The notes below the pieces were generated by a model. It saw only the letters and a list, made by a program, of their open reading frames with translations, was not told the DNA's origin and did no database searches. The position numbers and the translations under genes were made by a program. Shown in pieces: positions 1 through 8,060 of a DNA stretch of 64,000 bases (the stretch's first letter is position 1; each line of letters starts with the position of its first letter). Source of the DNA: Sporosarcina sp. BP05 (GTDB taxonomy: Bacteria; Bacillota; Bacilli; Bacillales_A; Planococcaceae); contig NZ_JACFTD010000002.1 of assembly GCF_014282005.1 (NCBI RefSeq), positions 1 through 64,000 of the forward strand. Reading direction: 5' to 3'.

Positions 1-183
1 AACCTCCATCTTTAATTAAATTATAACAGGAGAGTTCTATACGACAACTAGCCTAACAGAGGGGGTGAATTGGGACCGATTGTTTCAGACTAGGTTAGTT
101 TCCTTGTTTTATGCCTAATGCAATGCCCTAAATGGTAATGTTTCTTTAGACGCTAGTACCTTAAAAGACAGAGGTGAGCAACG

Positions 184-597
184 TTGTATCATCATACTAA
201 GAATAAGGGAGATTAAGGAGTTTTAAAGGCTCAAGGCGATTTACACCAAAAAGGTTATTTAATATTGATACCACATACTGAACATTCTCCATTTGATCTC
301 GCCGTTTATAAAGACGGCTATTTCAAAAGAGTTTAAGTTAAGTATAGGGAGTTGACTTCAAAAGTCATTCTAGAAGTCAGATTTCGTTCATCTTATTGCG
401 ATACAAATGGTTTGGTTACATCAGTTGTCGACAAAATTGAAATTGATGTGTACTGTGTTTATTGTCCGTAAACCGATGAATGCTATTACTATGACCCTAA
501 ACAATTTGATAAGTCATTACGCTTGAGAATAAAGACACATAAGAATAATCAGACTAGCAACGTAAAGTTTACAAAAGATTTTCGTGAGATTCCGTAA
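184..597 (+). pseudogene. Decayed PD-(D/E)XK endonuclease-like gene (group I intron-associated family)
   Basis: One frame reads from a TTG at 184, behind a GAGGTG at 171-176, to TAA at 595. It has three internal stops at 214, 334 and 469 and no frameshift. The readthrough product contains PFDLAVYKDGYF followed by V-stop-VKYRE, matching the D...(Q)VK layout of small PD-(D/E)XK nucleases, and a C-terminal part beginning TDECYYYD. The stop at 334 falls exactly where the family's QVK glutamine would be, one transition from CAA. Family assignment is from memory; the loss of function is seen directly. Confidence 0.55.
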
Positions 598-712
598 AGG
601 CTAAACGTGTCGTACCTGAAATGGTGAAGTAATAGTCCAGATAATAAACAGTATTTCACTACGGTTTCCGCTAGTAGTGAAAGTAGCCGTTGGTGGGGGC
701 AAATCCCTCTAA

Positions 713-1075
713 GGGCACTTTAAGAAGCTACTAATAATAGACTCGAATTTCTCATTTATAGTAACGAGTTTAGCTTCGGTATCCGGAGAGAAAAAGCCAA
801 TACTGAAACAGTCACATGAATTGGCAATGAGGGTAGGAGGGGCAGACGCTAGATTATATAGGCTTGTAGGTGTGCCAACAGTGAATTGTGGACTCACTCC
901 TTATAATCTAGGTGCACCCGATGAATATATTGAAGTTAGTGAGTTAATAAATGTTGCAAAAATCCACACATTAACCGCACTTGATTTTCTAATGAAAGAC
1001 TTAGTTAATAAAGTAGATTTTGATATGAGGTACCTTACGCATAACATTAAAGATAGATCTATCTGTTTGGTATAA
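713..1075 (+). pseudogene. C-terminal remnant of an M20-family metallopeptidase
   Basis: The frame is open from 713 to the stop at 1075 but has no good start. It carries RVGGADARLYRLVGVPTV, then GLTPYNLGAPDEYIEV and a helical tail. This is the C-terminal end of M20 peptidases (ArgE/DapE/succinyl-diaminopimelate desuccinylase relatives), where the GAPDEYV segment supplies a metal ligand. The N-terminal catalytic two thirds are absent upstream. An internal TTG at 821 could start an 84-residue peptide, but that would lack the active site, so I treat it as a fragment. Confidence 0.55.
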
Positions 1076-1135
1076 GGACTTCAAGAACAAGTCGCTAATG
1101 TATCAAAACATTCGGCTATCTTAAAAATCCAATCT

Positions 1136-1172
1136 AAAAAAAGACTGACGAATCAGTATGAATCGTCAGTTT
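1136..1172 (-). terminator. Intrinsic terminator of the YesL-like gene
   Basis: An 8-bp stem (ACTGACGA at 1144-1151, TCGTCAGT at 1163-1170) is followed on the minus strand by a run of T at 1142-1135. It lies directly behind the minus-strand gene ending at 1174. Confidence 0.75.
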
Positions 1173-1173
1173 T

Positions 1174-1812
1174 TCATATTTGTACGTTGTTTCGTCTTTC
1201 TATTCGTGCAAATGCCCGGAAACTTATTAATGTAGCTACATAGGCAAAGACACTTCCGGTAAACAAGGGGATGATACCGGGAATGAAAGTAGTAACAAAG
1301 TAGATCCCTATCGCTGTAGCCCCAATCGCAATGACTTCAATAGGGGATGTAATGGCAATTAAGAAAGACTGTTTGATGTATTGAAAGAACTTTAAATTGA
1401 AATGTGCATAGACGGGAAAGAAGAATAGGAACGTAACAATCCCAGAAATAAGTATAAAGATTAATATTGGATATAAAAATTGTAACATACCACTATTTTG
1501 TTGTAAGAAATAAAAATCGAAATAGAAGAAGTAACTAACAGTTAAGAAAACAAGTCCTAAACCATTTACTTTCAAAAAGTCCGCCCGAAATGAATTCCAA
1601 AAGGTAGGGAATATCTTGAACTTTTCCTCGTCTTTAATCAATTTACGAACAACTGCAAACATAGCAGTTGTAGCCGGAAAAATACCGAAAGCAACTAAAC
1701 CAATCAGTGTAAACACGATCCAAAGAATATTAATGTAAGCTAATTCAATCATTCTATAAGCGATTCTATTGAATTTATCCCAACCAACCAAATTCCTCAC
1801 CTCTTTAAGCAA
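1174..1812 (-). CDS. DUF624/YesL-like membrane protein
   Basis: A 212-residue protein with about five hydrophobic segments. It opens with a soluble stretch (NLVGWDKFNRIAYRMIEL) typical of the DUF624 family, whose B. subtilis member YesL sits in the rhamnogalacturonan locus. Its molecular role is unknown; family genes recur beside binding-protein sugar importers. Here it is divergent from such an importer (from 2163), so co-regulation through the 350-bp shared spacer is likely. The family call rests on topology, the N-terminal pattern and context. Confidence 0.7.
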   Translation of the reverse strand: MLKEVRNLVGWDKFNRIAYRMIELAYINILWIVFTLIGLVAFGIFPATTAMFAVVRKLIKDEEKFKIFPTFWNSFRADFLKVNGLGLVFLTVSYFFYFDFYFLQQNSGMLQFLYPILIFILISGIVTFLFFFPVYAHFNLKFFQYIKQSFLIAITSPIEVIAIGATAIGIYFVTTFIPGIIPLFTGSVFAYVATLISFRAFARIERRNNVQI

Positions 1813-2162
1813 CTATATGTTGAAAACTATCTAAATTGCAACCATTTTCAATATGTAAGTAATGAAAAGTCTCGGAGTAAAACTTTTGTAATTGCAATTA
1901 AAGACGCTTTAGGGACTTGTCTCTTACTAATTATTCATGTAATCTAAAGACGGGTTAACAGGCAATTTAGTCATTTCAGGATATTTGATTTACTAGAAAT
2001 AATAGTGAAGATCTTTCTAATGGACTCCGCTGGATTACTTAGATAATAATTCAGGTTATTGTCAGCGCTTTCATGGATTCTGCTATTAAAGGAGGTGTAG
2101 AATATATAGTCGCGGTTTAATTAGGATATTGAAAGAACTAAAATTCGAAAGGGGTCATTTGG
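1813..2162. promoter_or_regulatory. Divergent intergenic region between the YesL-like gene and the sugar importer
   Basis: Apart from the cre box listed separately and the ribosome site GAAAGGGG at 2147-2154, I see no gene here. An AAAGGAGGTG at 2088-2097 resembles a strong ribosome site but no start codon with an open frame follows it, so it may be a vestige. Confidence 0.4.
2060..2073 (+). promoter_or_regulatory. cre box (CcpA site) upstream of the sugar importer
   Basis: TGTCAGCGCTTTCA fits the CcpA consensus TGWNANCGNTNWCA at every fixed position and has the palindromic AGCGCT core. It lies about 90 bp before the lipoprotein gene. A near-identical box precedes the second sugar importer (60417-60430). 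Confidence 0.75.
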
Positions 2163-3458
2163 ATGAAGAAGTTTGTATTTTTTCTAGTATTAATTTTGAT
2201 GGGTGCTTTAATTGTTGGTTGTAGCGCAAACGAGGCAGACATAAAGGATAAAGAACCAGAAGATCCAAAAAAAGAAGAAGCAGGAGAAATTGAAACATCA
2301 GGTAAGGATGAACTTTCTGGAGAAATAACGGTTTGGGCACATCCATTTTCGGGAGACCAAGAAATTGAAGGGGCAATGTGGAAAGAAATCATTGCAACTT
2401 ATGAGCAGGAAACAGGTGTTAAAGTAAACTTTGAACAAATTCCATGGGCGAATCGTGACCAAAAAGTATTGACAGCCTTAGCGGCGAACAATGGTCCGGA
2501 TGTATTCTATGTAATCCCTGACCAAATGCCACAGTATGCTGATGTAGGTATGCTTTTAGAGTTAGATCCCTATTTAGAAGGCTTCGATATTGAAGATTTT
2601 GTAGATACGGCATTGGTGTCTACTACTTGGAAGGATAAATTATACGGACTTCCAATTCTACAAGAAGCTTATACTTATATTTATAATGTTGACGTAATTA
2701 AAGCAATTGGTGAGGATCCAGAAAACTTGCCTGCAACTTGGGAAGAGTTTGAAAAATGGGCTGAAAAAGCAAAAGACAAAGGATTTTATGCAACAAGCTT
2801 CCAAGGTGGAGGATCATTGAATGGAACGTTATATCCATTCCTATGGCAAGCCGGCGGTGATGTTGTAACAGAGAATAACGAAGTTTTGATCAATAACGAA
2901 GCTGGCATAGAAGCGTTTACGTTTATCAATAATATGTATGAAAAAGGCTGGATACCAGCAGATTCAATTACTGCAATGGAACACAATGGGCTATGGGAAA
3001 GCGGAAAAATGTTAGCTGTGCAAGGCTCAGGTATTTCAGTTAGCCGCTTAATGGGTCAAGACCTTTTTGATTTTGTAATTGCACCACCGATGAAACATAA
3101 AGAACAATTGACGTACGGTACAACTGGTATGTTTGTGGCACCGATCAATACGGATAATCCAGCTGCGGCTGCAGAATTCATAAAAGTTATGACAAACACA
3201 GACAATCAAAAGAAATTTAACACGGTTACTCAATATATTCCAACGCGTGAATCTGCAAAAGATATCTTTGGTGAACAAAAGTATCTTGAGCAGCTTGCAG
3301 GCTATACGCAATATGCATTACCTGGTGTGATCCACCCAGAAGGACGCACTATTATGCCATTGATTCAAGCGGAAATTCAAGCAATGCTAGAAGGGAAGAA
3401 AACACCACAAGAAGCAGCGGATGCAGCTGCCGAGGCCGTTCAAGGAAAAATGAAATAA
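2163..3458 (+). CDS. Sugar ABC transporter substrate-binding lipoprotein
   Basis: A 431-residue family 1 extracellular solute-binding protein (MalE-like). The signal peptide ends in a lipobox with LIVGC, the lipid-modified Cys at residue 20, followed by an acidic linker and a binding domain beginning GEITVWAHPF. It would hand an oligosaccharide to the two permeases encoded after it. No ATPase gene is in this operon, so a shared MsmX-type ATPase is likely, as is usual for such importers in Bacillales. The ATG at 2163 follows GAAAGGGG at a good distance. The substrate cannot be read; context suggests a plant or algal glycoside. Confidence 0.88.
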   Translation: MKKFVFFLVLILMGALIVGCSANEADIKDKEPEDPKKEEAGEIETSGKDELSGEITVWAHPFSGDQEIEGAMWKEIIATYEQETGVKVNFEQIPWANRDQKVLTALAANNGPDVFYVIPDQMPQYADVGMLLELDPYLEGFDIEDFVDTALVSTTWKDKLYGLPILQEAYTYIYNVDVIKAIGEDPENLPATWEEFEKWAEKAKDKGFYATSFQGGGSLNGTLYPFLWQAGGDVVTENNEVLINNEAGIEAFTFINNMYEKGWIPADSITAMEHNGLWESGKMLAVQGSGISVSRLMGQDLFDFVIAPPMKHKEQLTYGTTGMFVAPINTDNPAAAAEFIKVMTNTDNQKKFNTVTQYIPTRESAKDIFGEQKYLEQLAGYTQYALPGVIHPEGRTIMPLIQAEIQAMLEGKKTPQEAADAAAEAVQGKMK

Positions 3459-3518
3459 AAAAGCATTTTACGGCTACACATCAATGAGACCAAGGTGCCA
3501 TTGATAAAATAGTTAGTA

Positions 3519-3559
3519 TAACAAAGAGCTTGATCAGTTAACGATCAAGCTCTTTGTTA
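3519..3559 (+). terminator. Strong intercistronic hairpin between binding protein and permease genes
   Basis: A perfect 17-bp stem (3519-3535 with 3543-3559) with a 7-nt loop lies 60 nt after the binding-protein stop. No T-run follows, so it may stabilise or attenuate rather than end the transcript, giving more binding protein than permease. A weak TTGACA (3612-3617) with TATAGA (3633-3638) could also fire the permease genes separately. Confidence 0.6.
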
Positions 3560-3670
3560 CTACCAGACAGAATCAAATACTTCTCAGCGCAATTCCCCTC
3601 CCTCAAATCTTTTGACATTCAACCAGTTAAATTATAGAAGTGGGGGACTTCCGCTGAATCAAGTGAAAGG

Positions 3671-4609
3671 GTGAGTACACTGAGTAATACACTAACTTCT
3701 AAAAAGAGTAAGCTCCCCCTAGGGGAAAGACTGAAGCGTGAGTGGAAGCGTAATGCCATTGTCTATATCGTTTTAATTCCAGTCATTGCTCATTTTATTG
3801 TTTTTCAGATCTATCCATTTTTATTAAGTTTTTACCTAACTTTTATGGACTGGAAAGTAATTGGTGATCCAGAGTTTGTCGGGCTAAAGCATTGGAAGTA
3901 TTTGCTGACCGATAAATTGGCTTGGAAGGCTATTTGGAATACAGTCGTGTTTTCGGTCTATTATATTTTACCAACGATGGCTTTAGGATTACTCCTTGCA
4001 GTCATTATTAATTCGGGTGTAAAGCTCGCGGGCTTCTTCAAGGGAATATTTTTCTTGCCGGTAGTGACGTCATTTGTCATCATCGCTGGGATTTGGGGCT
4101 GGTTATTTGGCGGTACAGAAGCAGGGATGATTAACTATATGCTAAGCTTCGTCGGTATTGAACCACAATTGTTCTTATCGAACTCTAGCCAAGCACTAGC
4201 AGTATTGGCAGGGCTTAGTATTTTTAAAGTGGCTGGAACAACGATGATTTACTATTTCGCAGGACTTCAGTCAATTGATCGTGGGTTGTATGAAGCGGCA
4301 CGGATAGATGGTGCTTCATCTTTTAAAATATTTTGGAATATAACTTTTCCATTATTAAAACCGATTCACTTTTATGTAGCAATTACAACAACGATAGGCT
4401 CCTTTCAAATTTTCGATTCGGCCTATTTACTAACAGGTGGAGGCCCAAGTTACGCAACGACAACGATTGTTTATTATTTGTATGAACAAGGATTTACTAG
4501 CCTAAATTTAAGCTATGCTGCTGTATTATCCTATGTATTATTTTCTATTATTTTGATCATTTCATTGATTCAACGAAAATTTCTGGGGCAAGATTCAAAA
4601 CATTATTAA
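3671..4609 (+). CDS. Sugar ABC transporter permease (MalF type)
   Basis: A 312-residue inner-membrane permease with about six hydrophobic helices. It has the EAA loop (YEAARIDGASSFKIFW), where the ATPase docks, and the N-terminal basic stretch seen in MalF/UgpA-type proteins. The start is uncertain: GTG at 3671 has its Shine-Dalgarno-like purines directly against it, whereas CTG at 3680 lies 5 nt after AAGGGTG. The next gene is its partner permease. Confidence 0.88.
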   Translation: MSTLSNTLTSKKSKLPLGERLKREWKRNAIVYIVLIPVIAHFIVFQIYPFLLSFYLTFMDWKVIGDPEFVGLKHWKYLLTDKLAWKAIWNTVVFSVYYILPTMALGLLLAVIINSGVKLAGFFKGIFFLPVVTSFVIIAGIWGWLFGGTEAGMINYMLSFVGIEPQLFLSNSSQALAVLAGLSIFKVAGTTMIYYFAGLQSIDRGLYEAARIDGASSFKIFWNITFPLLKPIHFYVAITTTIGSFQIFDSAYLLTGGGPSYATTTIVYYLYEQGFTSLNLSYAAVLSYVLFSIILIISLIQRKFLGQDSKHY

Positions 4610-4642
4610 AAGGGTAGATGTACGTAGAAAGGAGACTGCAAA

Positions 4643-5449
4643 ATGTTTAAAAAGATTAGTACGTATATAGCGTTATTTGTTTTAGGATTCTGTTTTCTGT
4701 TGCCCTTTGCCATTATGATTTTAGGATCCTTTAAAGATGTTCAATTTGCACAGATAGATCCTCTGTTTTGGATACCTGACCCTCCAACAATGAAAAACTA
4801 TATCTATATTATGAGAGACGGAATGTTTTTACGATGGATTCTCAACTCTGTGATTATTACTGTTATTCCGGTAGCTACTCAAATGCTATTTTGTGCGGTT
4901 CTCGGTTATATTTTTGCAAAGAAACAATTTCTAGGCCGAGAAATAATATTTTGGATTTTCATGGCGGTTATTATGATTCCGCAACAACTATTGATTATTC
5001 CTAAGTATATTATGTTCTCTGATTTCGGTTGGATCAATACATATTGGGCGTTAATTGTTCCAGAATTGTGGGGAATTATGGGGGTATTTTTAGTTAGACA
5101 ATTCCTTCAGAGTATACCAAATGATTTGGAAGAGGCCGCTTATATTGATGGGGCTAATGATATCCAGATATTTTTCAAAGTTATTTTGCCACTCGCTGTA
5201 CCAGTTGTTGCGACAGTCGGTACGTTTTCATTTATTTCAAACTGGAATGATTTATTCCAACCACTAATTTATTTGACGCAAGAGAAAATGTTCCCGATTA
5301 CCCTTGGTTTAGCCTCTATGCTAGGGAAAGAAGGGAATTTCGGGATTGAAATGGCTGGTTCGGCCGTGTCATTTATACCTACATTCCTCATATTCTTGTT
5401 CTTCCAGCGCTATTTCACGGAAGGTATTCAAATGTCTGGGATGAAATAA
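4643..5449 (+). CDS. Sugar ABC transporter permease (MalG type)
   Basis: A 268-residue partner of the preceding permease with about six helices. The EAA loop EEAAYIDGANDIQIFFKVILP and the C-terminal ending EGIQMSGMK are both typical of MalG/UgpE-type carbohydrate permeases. The ATG follows AAAGGAGA. It lies 33 nt after the MalF-type gene and with it forms the channel of an importer lacking its own ATPase gene. Confidence 0.9.
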   Translation: MFKKISTYIALFVLGFCFLLPFAIMILGSFKDVQFAQIDPLFWIPDPPTMKNYIYIMRDGMFLRWILNSVIITVIPVATQMLFCAVLGYIFAKKQFLGREIIFWIFMAVIMIPQQLLIIPKYIMFSDFGWINTYWALIVPELWGIMGVFLVRQFLQSIPNDLEEAAYIDGANDIQIFFKVILPLAVPVVATVGTFSFISNWNDLFQPLIYLTQEKMFPITLGLASMLGKEGNFGIEMAGSAVSFIPTFLIFLFFQRYFTEGIQMSGMK

Positions 5450-5479
5450 TTTAGGTAAACAGCAAAGGAGTGGGGGAGT

Positions 5480-6373
5480 CTGAAGCTTGGCATAATAGGG
5501 CTCGATACATCACATGTAGTAGCTTTTACAAAACTATTAAATAATCCGAATGAAAGATATCATGTGCCAGGGGGAGAAGTAGTGATTGCTTTTCCTGGTG
5601 GATCACATGATTTTGAACTGAGCATCTCTCGTGTGGAAGCCTTTACACAAGAGCTTAGGACTCAGTTTAATGTGGAAATTGTGGATTCGATTGAACAAGT
5701 TGCCCATGTATGTGATGCTCTTTTTTTAGAATCCGTAAATGGGGCAGTTCATCATGGGCAATTACAAAAAATAGTTGCGTACAAAAAACCTATATTTATA
5801 GATAAACCTTTTAGTATAAGTTCGAAAGTGGCAAATGACATGATACAACTAGCTGCGAAATATGAAACGGCGATTATGAGTACATCAGCGCTTCGCTATG
5901 CGGAGAATTTAACAAAAGCTATTAGCAATACGAATATGGGAAAAATCATAGGTGCAGATTGTTTTGGGCCAATGGAGATTCAAGATAGTGAGCAAGGTTT
6001 CTTTTGGTATGGCATTCATATGGTCGAAATGCTTTTCACTGTATTAGGTAGGGGTTCCAAGTCGATAAAGACCATCAAGAATCCAGAGCATGACTTAATT
6101 ACGGGCGTCTGGGAGGACGGTCGTATAGGGACCATTAGAGGCAATCGAGCAGGGAATAATCAGTTTGGGGTATTGATTCATTTTGAGCTAGGTACCGAGT
6201 ATATTGATATTAGTTTAAATGAAAAACCTTATTATGCCAGTTTATTGGAACAGGTTATGGATTTTTTTCAAGATGGTATTCCAAGAGTTCCTTTGAATGA
6301 AACAAAAGAGATTATCCGTTTTGTTGAGGCATGCAACGAAAGTAGCCTATCTGGAAAAACCGTCATCTTATAA
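5480..6373 (+). CDS. Gfo/Idh/MocA-family oxidoreductase
   Basis: An NAD(P)-dependent sugar dehydrogenase-like protein, about 297 residues. The dinucleotide fold opens with KLGIIGLDTSHV, which only fits if translation begins at CTG 5480, 9 nt after AAGGAG; the first ATG/GTG-type codons downstream would delete this fold. The EKP motif appears as DKP (FIDKPFSIS), keeping the catalytic lysine, and HMVEML is at the usual His position. It closes the importer operon, so it probably acts on the imported sugar. Use of CTG is an inference from frame and ribosome site. Confidence 0.75.
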   Translation: MKLGIIGLDTSHVVAFTKLLNNPNERYHVPGGEVVIAFPGGSHDFELSISRVEAFTQELRTQFNVEIVDSIEQVAHVCDALFLESVNGAVHHGQLQKIVAYKKPIFIDKPFSISSKVANDMIQLAAKYETAIMSTSALRYAENLTKAISNTNMGKIIGADCFGPMEIQDSEQGFFWYGIHMVEMLFTVLGRGSKSIKTIKNPEHDLITGVWEDGRIGTIRGNRAGNNQFGVLIHFELGTEYIDISLNEKPYYASLLEQVMDFFQDGIPRVPLNETKEIIRFVEACNESSLSGKTVIL

Positions 6374-6406
6374 CGAACAATGAAGTGAATAAAGTGAATA
6401 GAAAAA

Positions 6407-6431
6407 GCCGATGGTAACAACCCCTATCGGC
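6407..6431 (-). terminator. Intrinsic terminator of the divergent regulator gene
   Basis: GCCGATGG at 6407-6414 pairs with CCTATCGGC at 6423-6431 with one G-U pair. On the minus strand it is followed by five T (6406-6402), just beyond the stop of the minus-strand regulator at 6441. It may also end the importer operon. Confidence 0.65.
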
Positions 6432-6440
6432 GTATGTAAG

Positions 6441-7796
6441 TTAACTTTGCTCTTCATCTAAAAAACTTAGTCGGTAAATACGGCGGGGTCTTCCTTTATG
6501 CGATACTTTCTCTTCACCGATAATCGTTACCAATTCGGCATCCGTCCATTTTAATAGGATTCTATTAGCACTTCTAATCGTTATGTTTAGTGTTGAGGCT
6601 AATTCTTGAGCTGTGTACTCAATTTTTTTATGTCTGGAAACGCGTGCCATTAGCTTTGTCATGTAGGAAGCTGACATACCCGCTTTTTCAGCTTTTTCTA
6701 GTAGTTGTGGATCGGTAATTACTAAATTATATCTTTCGTATTGTTTGTCAGTCATTACATCGACAGGTCCCAAAACACTCCGATCTTCACGTACGATATA
6801 ACAAACGTTGCCACCTAACTCTTTGGATTGTCGAAGCGCTAAACGAGCGTGATTGCCTGCCTCGGCAGCAGTACGACCAAAGCCAACACCCAGACTTATT
6901 GTAATGCCGAGTTCACTTTTGACATCCTGCAGTAAGGGGATAAATTTATACCCTCTAGTTTCACGTTCAAAAATACCACGAGTCGTAATGAATGTATATT
7001 CTTCTCCACCTAAATTGAGTAGATGTCCATCAAGCTGTTTAATATAATCCAGAAGCATTTGTTGGATACTTAATTTAAATAATTGTACATCATGCTCAGA
7101 AGAATAATTTGCTGTGACCCCTTTAAAGTTATCGATGTTAATGAGGCCGAAAACAATTTGAGATTCTTTGTTTCTTCGTGTAGTCGTTGCTAAAAGAGCT
7201 CTTTCTAACGAAATAGTCAAATCTTGCTGAGTCGGAGTTACCCATTCATTGGGAATACCGCGAGCGGATAAATGTTTAGAAACTTCTTGAATTCCTGTGA
7301 GTGCAATGGCGTTGTTTTTTTGATAATTGTTTACATGAAACTGAACGACTTCTTCAATTATGGTATTTGCCGAAGGGTTTTTATAAATAAGCAGTTCACA
7401 ATTATCTTCTTCAAGCTCTACTAATATTTGTTCAACATACTTATCTTCAACTGTATCAATGGACAAGGATTTTAAGCTATATCCATTTTTAATAATAAAT
7501 AACGATCTATATAATCCGGTGCCCATAATCGGCATATGGTGTACAGGTATTATAAATTTTACGGCTTGTTTGGCGATATTGTATGAGTGATATTCGGTAA
7601 ACATTAGAACTTCAACAACATCCATTAGTTCTCTTGTGATATCAGAAAGTAGACTATCAGGATCGATTGCACGGAAAACGGGTTTGAAATTCGGGAAGTT
7701 TTTTAAGGTTTCTCGTGTTTGATCGACAAGCGCTTCTGGACCTATTATTCCGATATTTATTTCTGATTTGTCTGAAATAAAGTGATCTCTTTGCAT
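6441..7796 (-). CDS. Regulator with a degenerate nucleotide-cyclase (GGDEF/GTP cyclohydrolase III-like) domain and winged helix
   Basis: A 451-residue protein in three parts. Residues 1-180 form a domain of unknown type that may bind a ligand. Residues about 190-350 resemble a GGDEF or class III cyclase palm domain, with GLINIDNFKGV where the metal-binding Asp normally sits and LGGEEYTFI in place of GGDEF, then LGVGFGRTAAEAGNHA, reminiscent of archaeal GTP cyclohydrolase III. The last 80 residues look like a winged helix (TAQELASTLNITIRSANRILLKW). It is divergent from the catabolic run starting at 8061 and probably controls it, sensing a nucleotide or sugar. I know no characterised homologue. 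Confidence 0.7.
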   Translation of the reverse strand: MQRDHFISDKSEINIGIIGPEALVDQTRETLKNFPNFKPVFRAIDPDSLLSDITRELMDVVEVLMFTEYHSYNIAKQAVKFIIPVHHMPIMGTGLYRSLFIIKNGYSLKSLSIDTVEDKYVEQILVELEEDNCELLIYKNPSANTIIEEVVQFHVNNYQKNNAIALTGIQEVSKHLSARGIPNEWVTPTQQDLTISLERALLATTTRRNKESQIVFGLINIDNFKGVTANYSSEHDVQLFKLSIQQMLLDYIKQLDGHLLNLGGEEYTFITTRGIFERETRGYKFIPLLQDVKSELGITISLGVGFGRTAAEAGNHARLALRQSKELGGNVCYIVREDRSVLGPVDVMTDKQYERYNLVITDPQLLEKAEKAGMSASYMTKLMARVSRHKKIEYTAQELASTLNITIRSANRILLKWTDAELVTIIGEEKVSHKGRPRRIYRLSFLDEEQS

Positions 7797-7936
7797 AAAA
7801 TCATCCTCCTCATCATTAAAGTCATATAAAACTTTGAACTAGTGTCCTTTTATATAATATTTAGTTCATAATACTTTCTAATAGTTAGTCTGTCAAAAAA
7901 CGAGGCTATATAAGGTGAAATATAGTTTTTGTTCTA

Positions 7937-7978
7937 CTCTATTAAAAGACCACATAAAGACTTGTCTTTTAATGAGAG
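7937..7978. promoter_or_regulatory. Inverted repeat, candidate operator upstream of the catabolic operon
   Basis: ATTAAAAGAC (7941-7950) and GTCTTTTAAT (7964-7973) are perfect inverted copies 13 bp apart. Their arms extend outward to CTCT and AGAG with a one-base bulge. It lies between the divergent regulator and the gene at 8061, where an operator would be expected. No T-run suggests termination. Confidence 0.55.
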
Positions 7979-8060
7979 TGTACATACAATTATAGAGAGT
8001 AAAAGTTTGAATATTTAGGTTACCGGCAAGAAACCAGAAATAACAATTAGGAGTGATAAA

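Noticed and set aside
821..1075. An intact 84-residue gene from TTG 821
   Set aside because: The sequence is only the tail of an M20 peptidase, and the homology-like frame continues upstream of the TTG.
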